The notes below the pieces were generated by a model. It was given only the letters and a program-made list of their open reading frames with translations. It did no database searches and was not told the DNA's origin. Positions 1 through 8,186 of a stretch of 64,000 bases of DNA are shown here, one piece after another (the first letter of the stretch is position 1; each line of letters opens with the position of its first letter). Both the position numbers and the translations under genes were made by a program. The stretch is from Gemmatimonadaceae bacterium (GTDB lineage: Bacteria; Gemmatimonadota; Gemmatimonadetes; Gemmatimonadales; Gemmatimonadaceae), in contig JADKJT010000016.1 of assembly GCA_016720905.1 (NCBI GenBank), positions 78,831-142,830 of the forward strand. Direction: 5' to 3'.

Positions 1-1079
1 TCGCGCGCATAGGAGAAGTGTTCGATGCGCAAGCGACCGGGCACGAGGCGTGGTCGTTCTCGCAGCACCATCTCATACGCGTCGAGGACCTCCTTCACGG
101 CCTGATCGCCGATAGCGTGGGTGGCCACATCGAGTCCGGCATCCAGCGCGCGCCGCGCCCATTGCGCGATCTCACGCGACGTCATGCGCAACACGCCGTG
201 GGTGTGCGGATCGTCCGCGTACGCGTGACTGAGTGCGGCACCGCGACTGCCAAAGGCGCCATCGGCGAAGAGCTTGAGGTGTGTGATGCGCACATTCGGC
301 GACAGTCGCCGCGCTGTCGCCGACATTGCGAGTACCGACTCGGCGTACCGCGACGGCGCCGGGATCATGAGATGAATCGCAATCGGCAGTGCCCGTTGGC
401 GATCGGCCTGAGCGAGCACCCTTGCATATCTCGCGAAGTCGGTATTCATCGCCGCCACGCCGGGAAGCGCCAGTACGCCCGCATCATACACACGGAGCAC
501 ACCACGCGCGGCGAGAGCCTCGGCCCCCAGTCGCCAGGCCGTCGCGATGTCGCTGTCCGGTGGCGCGGGGATTCGCGCCACGACCGGTTCGACCGCGCGC
601 TCGAGCAGCACACCTGTTGAAACGGACGACAGGCCGGCAGCATCGAGCGCGGCGCGATTTACCCACAGCGCATGTCCATCGGTCCGCGCGAGAGCGACCG
701 GCACACGGCCAATCGCCGTGGAGATTGCGTTGAGCGACGGCAGCACCGACGTGCCCCACGCTTCCTGATTCCAGCCGAATCCGGTGATCCATCCAGGGCG
801 AGAATTGCCCGCCGCCGTCGCCACGCGCTGCACCACCTCGGCTTCGGATTTCGCATTGCCAACGGACACATGGTTCAAGTCGTGGCGCTGCGCCTGCAAA
901 AGCCACCAGCCTACGTTGAACACATGCACGTGATGATCGACAAAGGCCGGCACGACCACGCTGACCGCGCCGACGGGGCCGGCCTTGGTTCCGACTCGCG
1001 GAGCAGCGGACACCACGGACAGCGCCGCCACGCATGCGACGCCGAGTGCAACCAGTCCTACCGTGCCCGAACGTGTCAT
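1..1079 (-). CDS. Exported metal-dependent amidohydrolase (YtcJ-like), 3' end missing
   Basis: Partial: the frame is open from the ATG at 1079 to the window edge, so the C-terminus is not seen. The N-terminus has a hydrophobic signal-like stretch (about residues 5-28). It is followed by the metal-binding H-x-H of the amidohydrolase TIM barrel (FVDHHVHVF, about residue 50), a GFGWNQE segment, ITHLKLFADGAFGSRGAAL, and THAIGDQAV with a further conserved His. These match the amidohydrolase_3/YtcJ group, which hydrolyses C-N bonds of unknown natural substrates. The part before H-x-H is shorter than usual, so the N-terminal beta-sandwich may be reduced. The gene starts 10 bp after the M28 peptidase stop, probably in one operon with the two peptidases upstream. 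Substrate cannot be named. Confidence 0.85.
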   Translation of the reverse strand, partial: MTRSGTVGLVALGVACVAALSVVSAAPRVGTKAGPVGAVSVVVPAFVDHHVHVFNVGWWLLQAQRHDLNHVSVGNAKSEAEVVQRVATAAGNSRPGWITGFGWNQEAWGTSVLPSLNAISTAIGRVPVALARTDGHALWVNRAALDAAGLSSVSTGVLLERAVEPVVARIPAPPDSDIATAWRLGAEALAARGVLRVYDAGVLALPGVAAMNTDFARYARVLAQADRQRALPIAIHLMIPAPSRYAESVLAMSATARRLSPNVRITHLKLFADGAFGSRGAALSHAYADDPHTHGVLRMTSREIAQWARRALDAGLDVATHAIGDQAVKEVLDAYEMVLRERPRLVPGRLRIEHFSYAR

Positions 1080-1089
1080 CGTTGTACGA

Positions 1090-3279
1090 TCACGGCCGCG
1101 CCGCGCGCCGAGTCGCCGCCGCCGCCGCATCAATCCTCGCCGTCACAATCGCCAGTTGCGCCCGCGCCCGTTCCCAGTCGCCGGTGTCCACCGCCTCCTG
1201 CACGCCGGGCAGCGTCATGGCTGCGTAGGTGTACTTGGGCGCGTACAGCACATGCTTGAACCACGGCCGACCGGGAATCCCGTCGGCATTGAGCAGTGTC
1301 TGCTCCACCTCCCGCATGGCCTCGTTCATCTCGGCCAGTCTGGCAGTGCGGTTTTCCGAGGGCGGCGCGGCGAGTGTCGCCGCCAGCACGTGTTCCAGTG
1401 CCTGCGCTGCGGCGCTCCATCGTACGCGCGCCGCCCGCACCGCGGTGAAGTCAAGCTTGGATTTCACCGCAGGCTGCGCCGCGAGCGCCGCTATGAACCC
1501 ACCAGCCCGTTGCGCATAGATCGCGAAGTCGTGCGGATAGTGCTCGGCGTTCGCCAGCCGCAACGCCATACGGCCCCACACTTCGGCCATCGTGGTCATG
1601 TACTTGAAGCCCGGGTCGCCGAAGTGGGTCATCCAGTAGTAGTCGTCGTAGGCGGAGTGATACACGCCGTACGGTCCGTTGAAACTCATCTCGATGACGG
1701 GCAACCCCAGAAAATTCAGGAACACGGTGTAGTCGGATCCTGATCCCAGCGCGTTTCCGGGATAGTCGATGGGTCGCCGCGCGGAGGTAGCGCGTGTGGC
1801 GCCGCCGCCAATATTCGCCTCGGTCTTTTCCGAGCGCAGTGCACGACCCCAGGCATCGAGCACCGAACCCGACGCGACCGGATCTTTCACATCACGCACA
1901 CTCTGCGCGACCAGTGGATTGAGACTTGCAATCGCCCCCGCGCCAAAATCCGAGCCGCTGGTGGAACCATCCACGTTGAGATAGGCGATGGCGTTTTGGC
2001 GCAGATCGTCGGCAAACTGTTCGCCCCACTCGGTGGACCCTGTCAGGTGCCACTCTTCCGCATCCCAACTGGCGAACACGATGGTGCGCTTGGGTCGCTG
2101 ACCGGCCTTGGCCTGTGCGCCCAGCACGCGGGCGAGTTCCATTTGCGTGGCCGTGCCCGACGACGGATCGACCGCGCCGTACACCCACGCGTCGCGATGA
2201 TTGCCGAGTACCACGTACTTGTCCGGTTCGTCGGTGCCGGTGATACGGCCTTCCACCACCCAGATGGGGCGTGTGGCGTCGTCCATGTCCACTTTCACGC
2301 GCACCGTGGCCGGTCCTGCACCAACACGGTAGGGGAATCCCAACGCGCCTTGCCATGACGCTGGTGCCGTCGGTCCGCCCAGCGCCTGTAACAGAGGCCG
2401 CGCATCGCGATACGACATGGGCACCATCATGATTTTCGGGATCGACAGCGCGTCGGCTTCCTTAATGCGTGGTGCACCCGGCAATGACGCGTATCCCGGC
2501 GTGAGCGGATCACCGGCCACCATGAAGTCGTAGGTGAGCGCGCCACGCTGAATGTGACTTTCCGGACCCCACGGGCCATCGGGAAACGTCCTGCCTTTCT
2601 TGAACCCGTCTTCGGCGGGATCGGAGTAAATGAGCAACGCCTTGATGCCGCGTTTTTCGGCGGTGAGTGCCTTGAAGCCGCGATAGCTGTACGGCACCGA
2701 GTAGCGCACCAGGGCGATTTTGCCGGCAAGGTTCACACCGTGCTGTTCCAGCCAATCGTAGTCGGACGGATTGCCACTGGAGGCGTACATGAGTTCACCG
2801 GTGATGTCGCCGGACGCACTCATGCCCAGATAGGTGATGCCCGCATCCTTCGCCGAATGCGGGTCTTGGGCGTACGCGTCTTCCTTGAGTGACGCGCGGT
2901 ACACAGTAGGCGCGGTCATCGTAACGCTCACTTCGCGCGGCCATGGCAGCAGCACGTCGTACCGGTGCAGGGTCACATGGTCGAGGCCCCACGCGCGATA
3001 CTTGTCGGCAATGAAGTCGGCCAGCTCCTTGTTGCGCACCGAGCCGGCCGGGTGTGGCTCGTCGGTGAGGTACCGGAAGTACTCACCCGTGGAATCGCGG
3101 CTGAGGGCACGCGCGAGCGCTGTTTCAATGGTGCGTTCGCGACCGGCGGCCGCAGCGGAGAAGCCTCGTAGGGAGTCCACTCGCGCTGCCGTGCGTTTGG
3201 GTGCCGACTGACTGAACGCGCTGGCGTGAATCAGTGCGCAAAGAGTTCCAAGGGCGACCAGGCGAGTTGGTGCGCGCAT
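1090..3279 (-). CDS. Exported M28 family zinc peptidase, glutamate carboxypeptidase II-like
   Basis: 729 residues, close to human GCPII length. A signal peptide (about residues 1-23) is followed by a PA (protease-associated) domain (about 125-310), the M28 peptidase domain, and a helical transferrin-receptor-like dimerisation domain (about 600-725). The dinuclear zinc site can be read out completely: His361 in NHRDAW, Asp371 in VDPSSG, Glu408/Glu409 in DAEEW, Asp437 in NVDG and His541 in YHSAYDD. The first four have the same spacing as GCPII His377, Asp387, Glu424/425 and Asp453. It is likely an active secreted carboxypeptidase or aminopeptidase on small peptides. It lies 3 bp after the S9 peptidase and 10 bp before the amidohydrolase, suggesting one secreted hydrolase operon. 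Confidence 0.95.
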   Translation of the reverse strand: MRAPTRLVALGTLCALIHASAFSQSAPKRTAARVDSLRGFSAAAAGRERTIETALARALSRDSTGEYFRYLTDEPHPAGSVRNKELADFIADKYRAWGLDHVTLHRYDVLLPWPREVSVTMTAPTVYRASLKEDAYAQDPHSAKDAGITYLGMSASGDITGELMYASSGNPSDYDWLEQHGVNLAGKIALVRYSVPYSYRGFKALTAEKRGIKALLIYSDPAEDGFKKGRTFPDGPWGPESHIQRGALTYDFMVAGDPLTPGYASLPGAPRIKEADALSIPKIMMVPMSYRDARPLLQALGGPTAPASWQGALGFPYRVGAGPATVRVKVDMDDATRPIWVVEGRITGTDEPDKYVVLGNHRDAWVYGAVDPSSGTATQMELARVLGAQAKAGQRPKRTIVFASWDAEEWHLTGSTEWGEQFADDLRQNAIAYLNVDGSTSGSDFGAGAIASLNPLVAQSVRDVKDPVASGSVLDAWGRALRSEKTEANIGGGATRATSARRPIDYPGNALGSGSDYTVFLNFLGLPVIEMSFNGPYGVYHSAYDDYYWMTHFGDPGFKYMTTMAEVWGRMALRLANAEHYPHDFAIYAQRAGGFIAALAAQPAVKSKLDFTAVRAARVRWSAAAQALEHVLAATLAAPPSENRTARLAEMNEAMREVEQTLLNADGIPGRPWFKHVLYAPKYTYAAMTLPGVQEAVDTGDWERARAQLAIVTARIDAAAAATRRAARP

Positions 3280-3282
3280 GAC

Positions 3283-5394
3283 TTACTGCCGGGGTGCGGT
3301 GAGATACTGCTTGAACCACCCCTGCATTTCCTTCCACCACACCTGCGCGTTGGCCGGTTTGAGAATCCAGTGACCTTCGTCGGGAAATTCCACGAACCGA
3401 CTGGGCACACCCTGACGCTGGAGCGCGGTGAACATGGCCACGCCTTCCGTGAACGGCACGCGAAAGTCCTTTTCGCCGTGCAGCACGAGTGTGGGTGTGC
3501 GGAACTTCCCGGCTGACAGGTGCGGAGACCAGCGACGATACTGCGTATTCAGCGCGTTGGCGTCCCACATGGGTCCACCAAACTCCCAGTCGGTGAACCA
3601 CAATTCTTCGGTGGCACCACTCATGTGCTCCAGATTGTACACGCCGGCATGCGTGGCCAACGCCTTGAATCGCTGATTGTGTCCGGCAATCCAGTTCACC
3701 ATGTAGCCGCCAAATGAACCGTCGGCGGCGCCCAGGCGTGTGGAGTCCATCCATTTGTTGTTAGCCAGTGCGGCGTCGAGCCCGTTCATGAGATCGGTGT
3801 AGACCTTGCCACCCCAGTCTTTCGACACACCGTCTACAAACGCCTGGCCATATCCCGTGCTGCCGCGCGGATTGATCGCAATTACCGCGACGCCCGTTGC
3901 GGCAAAGAGTTCGAAACTCCAGCGCGATCCCCAGTTGTCCAGCCACGCGCCCTGCGGACCACCGTGAATGAGCAACAGCACCGGCCACTTCTTCGCGGGG
4001 TCGAAACCCGGCGGCTTCACCACGAATCCGTGGACGCTCGCCCCGCCAGCACCGGTGAAACGATAGTCTTCTGCCGCCGGCAGATCGAGCTGGGCCACCA
4101 GCGCATCGTTCTCGTGAGACACGGCGCGTTCGCCAACCACCGAAGTGTTGGAGAGTTGTCCGGCATGAATCTCCGGCGGCAGATGAATGGCGTCGCGCAC
4201 AAACGCGATCGTGCGCAAACCATCGGCACCGGCGGCCGTCGCAAAGGTGAACGCACTGGAATTGTGCTCACCTACCAACCGGATGGGCGGTGACGCCGCG
4301 CTGGCCGCGATTCCCACCGCGCCAGATGGCACCTTCGATCCAAAGGCCGCCGGAATGCCGGCCTGGAAGAGTTTGGTGCGGCCCGCGTCACTCGTTTCAA
4401 TGAGCACGGTGTGCGCATCAACAAATTGCACCGCGTCAGCGTTGCGATCCCAGTTTGGCAGCAAGTCCGCGGTGGCACCAGTCGTGCGATTGCGCAGCAT
4501 GAGACGCCAGCGATCGGCTTCGAATCCGGCGCGTCGCTGCGAGGCGTAGGCGATGTACTTGCCATCAGGCGAATACACCGGATTCTGGTCGGCTCCCTTG
4601 TTGGCCTGCGTGATCACGGTGAGGGCGCCGCCGTCGGCGGGCACCGTGTACACGTTCAGGTCGGTCACCCAGGCTTCATTCGCCGTCTCGGCTTTCGCCG
4701 TGAAGGCAATCTCGCGTCCATCGTGCGACCAGTTGTAGGCCTCGGGTCCGCCAAATGGGGCTGGCGGCACTTCCAGTCGCACCCCGGGCATGAGATCGCG
4801 CGCTTTGCCGCCTTCACTCGACACGACAAAGAGATGTGACCGCGACCCGTCGTCCCACGTGTCCCAATGCCGGTACATCAAACGGTCGGCGGTGCGCGCC
4901 TTGGATGGATTCGACTCGGCCTTCTTGGCGGAATCGGCGTTGCAGGCATCGGTGGTGCACGATGGGTACACCCGGGACGTGAAGAGCAGACGGGTGCCGT
5001 CGGGCGACCACTTGGCACCCGTAACACCGCCCCAGAGCTGCACGATGGATCGACGCGCATGCCCCTCGGCATCGGTCACCCAGAGCGCGCCGCGCGCGAT
5101 GAAGGCCACGCGTTTGCCGTCAGGCGACCAGCGCGCCTCGCTGGCGGCTGTCGAGTCGTCGGGGAAGACACGAGGCGTTCCGCCGGTCGCAGTGATGGCG
5201 TAAGTGCGCCCGGCTCGGCGGTTGGCGGCCAGATCGGTCGTCCGCACTGAGTAGAGGATCGTCCGGCCGTCCGGCGACAGCTGGGGATCTCCGGCCACGC
5301 GAACGGCGGAAAGATCGGCGAAGGTCATGGCGCGCTTTTGCGCCTGGGCGGACAGCGGGAGCAATACCAGCGCGAGCAGCAGCGAACGACGCAT
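3283..5394 (-). CDS. Exported S9 family peptidase (prolyl oligopeptidase / acylaminoacyl-peptidase type)
   Basis: 703 residues from the ATG at 5394. An in-frame start 39 bp upstream is less likely because the residues MRRSLLLALVLLPLSAQA form a clean signal peptide. The N-terminal half is a TolB/WD40-like beta-propeller with repeated SPDG turns (about 35-380). The C-terminal alpha/beta-hydrolase domain (about 430-703) has the oxyanion HGGPQG, nucleophile Ser560 in DGSFGGYM, Asp643 in HGEKDFRVP and His675 in DEGHW. This is an intact catalytic triad of the S9C group, which cleaves short peptides. First gene of the minus-strand hydrolase operon, followed 3 bp later by the M28 peptidase. The upstream 324 bp holds a palindromic repeat. 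Confidence 0.95.
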   Translation of the reverse strand: MRRSLLLALVLLPLSAQAQKRAMTFADLSAVRVAGDPQLSPDGRTILYSVRTTDLAANRRAGRTYAITATGGTPRVFPDDSTAASEARWSPDGKRVAFIARGALWVTDAEGHARRSIVQLWGGVTGAKWSPDGTRLLFTSRVYPSCTTDACNADSAKKAESNPSKARTADRLMYRHWDTWDDGSRSHLFVVSSEGGKARDLMPGVRLEVPPAPFGGPEAYNWSHDGREIAFTAKAETANEAWVTDLNVYTVPADGGALTVITQANKGADQNPVYSPDGKYIAYASQRRAGFEADRWRLMLRNRTTGATADLLPNWDRNADAVQFVDAHTVLIETSDAGRTKLFQAGIPAAFGSKVPSGAVGIAASAASPPIRLVGEHNSSAFTFATAAGADGLRTIAFVRDAIHLPPEIHAGQLSNTSVVGERAVSHENDALVAQLDLPAAEDYRFTGAGGASVHGFVVKPPGFDPAKKWPVLLLIHGGPQGAWLDNWGSRWSFELFAATGVAVIAINPRGSTGYGQAFVDGVSKDWGGKVYTDLMNGLDAALANNKWMDSTRLGAADGSFGGYMVNWIAGHNQRFKALATHAGVYNLEHMSGATEELWFTDWEFGGPMWDANALNTQYRRWSPHLSAGKFRTPTLVLHGEKDFRVPFTEGVAMFTALQRQGVPSRFVEFPDEGHWILKPANAQVWWKEMQGWFKQYLTAPRQ

Positions 5395-5496
5395 AACGTC
5401 CTCGTGAGAGCGGTGAATGGCGGAACTCTGCACGCATTGTGGTACTCGTCAATAGGGGGCCGAGTCTAAAGGTCCAGCGCGCCTGAAAAAGCACAC

Positions 5497-5589
5497 ATTG
5501 AACCGCAGAGGACGCAGGGGCCGCAGGGGACTATTGTGGCTGTGACTTGGGGGCCGTCCTCTGTGCCCCTGCGCGCCCTGCGGTTCAAT
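5497..5589. repeat. Long imperfect palindrome, type A (ATTGAACCGCAGAGGACGCA...)
   Basis: The left arm begins ATTGAACCGCAGAGGACGCA at 5497. The right arm ends GCCCTGCGGTTCAAT at 5589 and, read in reverse complement, starts ATTGAACCGCAGG and keeps the same purine-rich GCAGGGG pattern for about 32 bp. The loop is about 30 bp. The element sits between the divergent S9 peptidase gene and redox operon A. There is no T-tract, so it is not an ordinary terminator. The same terminal sequence recurs at 15803-15882 and 40670-40854. I see no gene in the remaining 324 bp of this gap. Confidence 0.85.
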
Positions 5590-5642
5590 GATTCCCGACC
5601 GGTCGAGGACGCGCTCAACTCCGCCGACAGAACACCAAGGAA

Positions 5643-5661
5643 ACCCCTACAGAAAAGGGGT
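5643..5661 (+). other. Small hairpin in the 5' leader of redox operon A
   Basis: ACCCCT (5643-5648) and AGGGGT (5656-5661) are perfect inverted repeats with a 7-nt loop, 58 bp before the first ATG of the operon. There is no following T-run. It could be a leader structure or chance in GC-rich DNA; function is unknown. Confidence 0.3.
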
Positions 5662-5718
5662 GTGCACGCGACAAGGCTTCTGGCGGAGCTACACCATCCG
5701 CCCGAAAAGGTGATCGCC

Positions 5719-6665
5719 ATGTCGAACTACGAAATCGTGACCCGCGAGGACTTCTCCGATGTCACGTTCCTGCTGGAGGTACGCCACCCGCTGATGGCCA
5801 AAGCCGCCAAGCCCGGGAGTTCGTGATTGTGATGCTGAACGAGCATGGCGAGCGCATTCCGCTTACCATCGCCGACTTCGACCGCAAAAAGGGAACGATC
5901 ACACTCGTTATCCAGGCGGTGGGCAAGACCACCAAACAGATGCAACAGGAGTGCCTGGTGGGCACCTCGCTATACGGGATTGTCGGCCCGATGGGGATCC
6001 CCAGTCCGATGATCCACGCCAAGAAGGTGCTCTGCGTTGGCGGGGGACTGGGGGTGGCGCCGATCTTCCCTCAGGCGCGCGGATTCAAGCAGAACGGTGC
6101 GTATGTCATTGCGGTCCTTGGGTTCCGAACCAAGGACCTCGTTTTCTGGGAGGACAAGTTCCGCGATGCGTGCGACGAACTCATTCTCTGTACCAATGAC
6201 GGCTCGGCGGGGATGAAGGGGCTGATCACCGATGGCATCAAGGTGGCGATTGCCAAGCATCCGGACATCGATGAGGTCGTGGCTATCGGTCCACCCATCA
6301 TGATGAAAGCCACCGCCGACACCACGCGGCCCTACAAGATCAAGACCATGGTGAGTGTGAACCCGATCATGGTGGACGGCACCGGCATGTGCGGCGGCTG
6401 TCGGGTGAAGGTGGGTGACCAGGTGAAATTCGGGTGCGTGGATGGACCCGATTTCGACGGGCATCTGGTGGATTTCGACGATCTGATGCTGCGGCTGCAG
6501 CGTCACACCAAGGACGAGAAGGCCGCGCAGGAGCGCTGGACCGACAGCTGTCGCATGACGCGGCAGGTTGGCCCAAGCGCCTTGGACGAACTGGCCAAGG
6601 GCGGCGCGTCACAAAGTGACCTGCATGAATTGCCCGATCTCACTGAATTCTCGCTGGGAGGCTGA
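5719..6665 (+). CDS. NfnA/SudB-like FAD-NAD(P)-binding ferredoxin reductase subunit, one-base frameshift
   Basis: Read through one frameshift this is a 315-residue member of the sulfide dehydrogenase beta/NfnA/PyrK-like ferredoxin reductase family. The first 33 codons (ATG 5719, RBS AAGGTG) end in ...MAKAAKPG. In the given frame, translation then stops at a TGA. Adding one G to the GGG run at 5815-5817 restores KPGEFVIVMLNEHGERIPLT, which continues to the stop at 6665. Domains: FAD-binding barrel (RIPLTIADFDR), NAD(P)-binding part (CVGGGLGVAPIFPQ) and a C-terminal iron-sulfur loop (GTGMCGGCRVKV...GCVDGPDFD). It is the partner of the GltD/NfnB-like gene 3 bp downstream and would move electrons between reduced ferredoxin and NAD(P). 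The single-base gap in a homopolymer, with sequence otherwise well conserved, points to a sequencing error or a very recent mutation. Confidence 0.85.
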
Positions 6666-6668
6666 GCG

Positions 6669-8186
6669 ATGGCCAAGAAGAAGACCATCCGCACCATTCC
6701 CCAGGAACGCACCCCCATGCGTGAACAGGATCCGCAATGGCGTGCGAAGAATTTCGAGGAGGTGGCCTGCGGCTACACAGTGGAAGAGGCCCTGCGCGAG
6801 TCGGAGCGCTGTCTCATGTGTCCCGACCAGCCGTGCGTGTCCGGCTGTCCGGTGGGGATCGACATCCCGGGATTCATCCAGAAGATCAACGAAAAGAATT
6901 TCCGCGGCGCCTACGACGTGCTGACCGACACCAACTTGCTGCCGTCCATCTGTGGGCGCGTGTGTCCGCAGGAGAACCAGTGCGAAGGGGTCTGCACGGT
7001 TGGCGAATCGCTGGTGTCGGTGGCGATCGGGCGCATGGAGCGGTTTGTCGGCGACACGGCCATCAAGGAAGGGTGGGTCAACATTCCCTACATCGAACCG
7101 AACCGGTTCAAGGTGGGGATTGTCGGTTCAGGGCCCGCCGGTATGGCCTGCGCGGCCGACATGGCGAAGGCCGGGTGCGATGTCACGGTATACGAAGCGT
7201 TTCATCTGCCCGGCGGCGTGTTGCGATACGGCATTCCGGATTTCCGGCTGCCCAATGCGGTGATTGACGCCGAAATCGAGAACCTGAAGAAATTCGGCGT
7301 CACGTTCGAGTGCAATACGTTGGTGGGTCGCCTGTTCACTATCGAGCAGATGATCGACGAGATGGGATTCCATGCCGTGTTCGTTGGCGTGGGTGCCGGC
7401 TATCCGACCATGCTCAACATTCCCGGCGATTCGTTGAACGGGGTGTTGTCCGCCAACGAACTGCTGACGCGCTGCAATCTCATGCGTGCGCGCGACTTTC
7501 CGGACTTCGACACGCCGTTGCCCATTGGCAAGCGCGTGGCGGTGGTTGGTGCCGGCAACACCGCCATGGACGCCATGCGCGTGTCCCTCCGACTGGGCGC
7601 GGAGAAAGTGTACTGCATCTATCGGCGCTCGCGCACCGAAGCGCCGGCGCGCGCCGAAGAGGTGCACCATGCCGAACAGGAGGGCGTGGAGTTCCACTGG
7701 CTCACCAGTCCGGTGTCAGTACTGAACGACGGCACGGGCAGTGTGCGCGGGATGCGATGCGTGCGCATGGAACTGGGCGAGCCCGATAGCTCAGGTCGAC
7801 GCAAACCGGTGCCGGTGGCCGGCAGCGAGTTCGATTTCGACGCGGACCTGATTGTCTATGCCATCGGCACGAACGCCAATCCCATCATGGGTCAGACGTC
7901 CCGGATGAAGCTGAACAAGCGGGGGTACATCGGCACCGACGACACGCTCGCCACGTCAGTGGCCGGTGTGTTTGCCGGTGGAGACATTGTCACCGGTGCG
8001 GCCACGGTCATCGAGGCGATGGGGGCGGGTCGCAAGGCGGCGCGCAGCATGAAGGCCTACCTTGGCATTCGCGATGTGTCGCTGCCGTATGCCGGCGACG
8101 GTGCGAACGGCACCGGCACGTTGTTCGGCATCGACAGCCGAGAACGCAATTTCGCGCGGGTTCGCGTCACTCAGGCGGCCACATGA
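6669..8186 (+). CDS. NfnB/SudA/GltD-like FAD- and Fe-S-containing oxidoreductase subunit
   Basis: 505 residues. The N-terminal iron-sulfur part has Cys48, 51, 56, 60 (CLMCPDQPCVSGC) and Cys95, 99, 105, 109 (CGRVCPQENQCEGVC). Then come the FAD dinucleotide motif IVGSGPAGMACA (from residue 151), an NADPH motif VVGAGNTAMD (around residue 295) and the FAD-binding GVFAGGD near the C-terminus. This is the glutamate synthase small-subunit fold, shared by NfnB of NADH-dependent reduced ferredoxin:NADP oxidoreductase and by SudA. Because no GltB large subunit is present and an NfnA-like gene lies directly upstream, an Nfn/Sud-type role is more likely than glutamate synthesis. It overlaps the next gene by 4 bp (ATGA), so translation is coupled to the 2-oxoacid oxidoreductase. 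Confidence 0.9.
   Translation: MAKKKTIRTIPQERTPMREQDPQWRAKNFEEVACGYTVEEALRESERCLMCPDQPCVSGCPVGIDIPGFIQKINEKNFRGAYDVLTDTNLLPSICGRVCPQENQCEGVCTVGESLVSVAIGRMERFVGDTAIKEGWVNIPYIEPNRFKVGIVGSGPAGMACAADMAKAGCDVTVYEAFHLPGGVLRYGIPDFRLPNAVIDAEIENLKKFGVTFECNTLVGRLFTIEQMIDEMGFHAVFVGVGAGYPTMLNIPGDSLNGVLSANELLTRCNLMRARDFPDFDTPLPIGKRVAVVGAGNTAMDAMRVSLRLGAEKVYCIYRRSRTEAPARAEEVHHAEQEGVEFHWLTSPVSVLNDGTGSVRGMRCVRMELGEPDSSGRRKPVPVAGSEFDFDADLIVYAIGTNANPIMGQTSRMKLNKRGYIGTDDTLATSVAGVFAGGDIVTGAATVIEAMGAGRKAARSMKAYLGIRDVSLPYAGDGANGTGTLFGIDSRERNFARVRVTQAAT

Noticed and set aside
6669..8186. Glutamate synthase small subunit (gltD) acting in ammonia assimilation
   Set aside because: The fold matches, but no large subunit is nearby, and an NfnA-like partner and KorAB share the operon.
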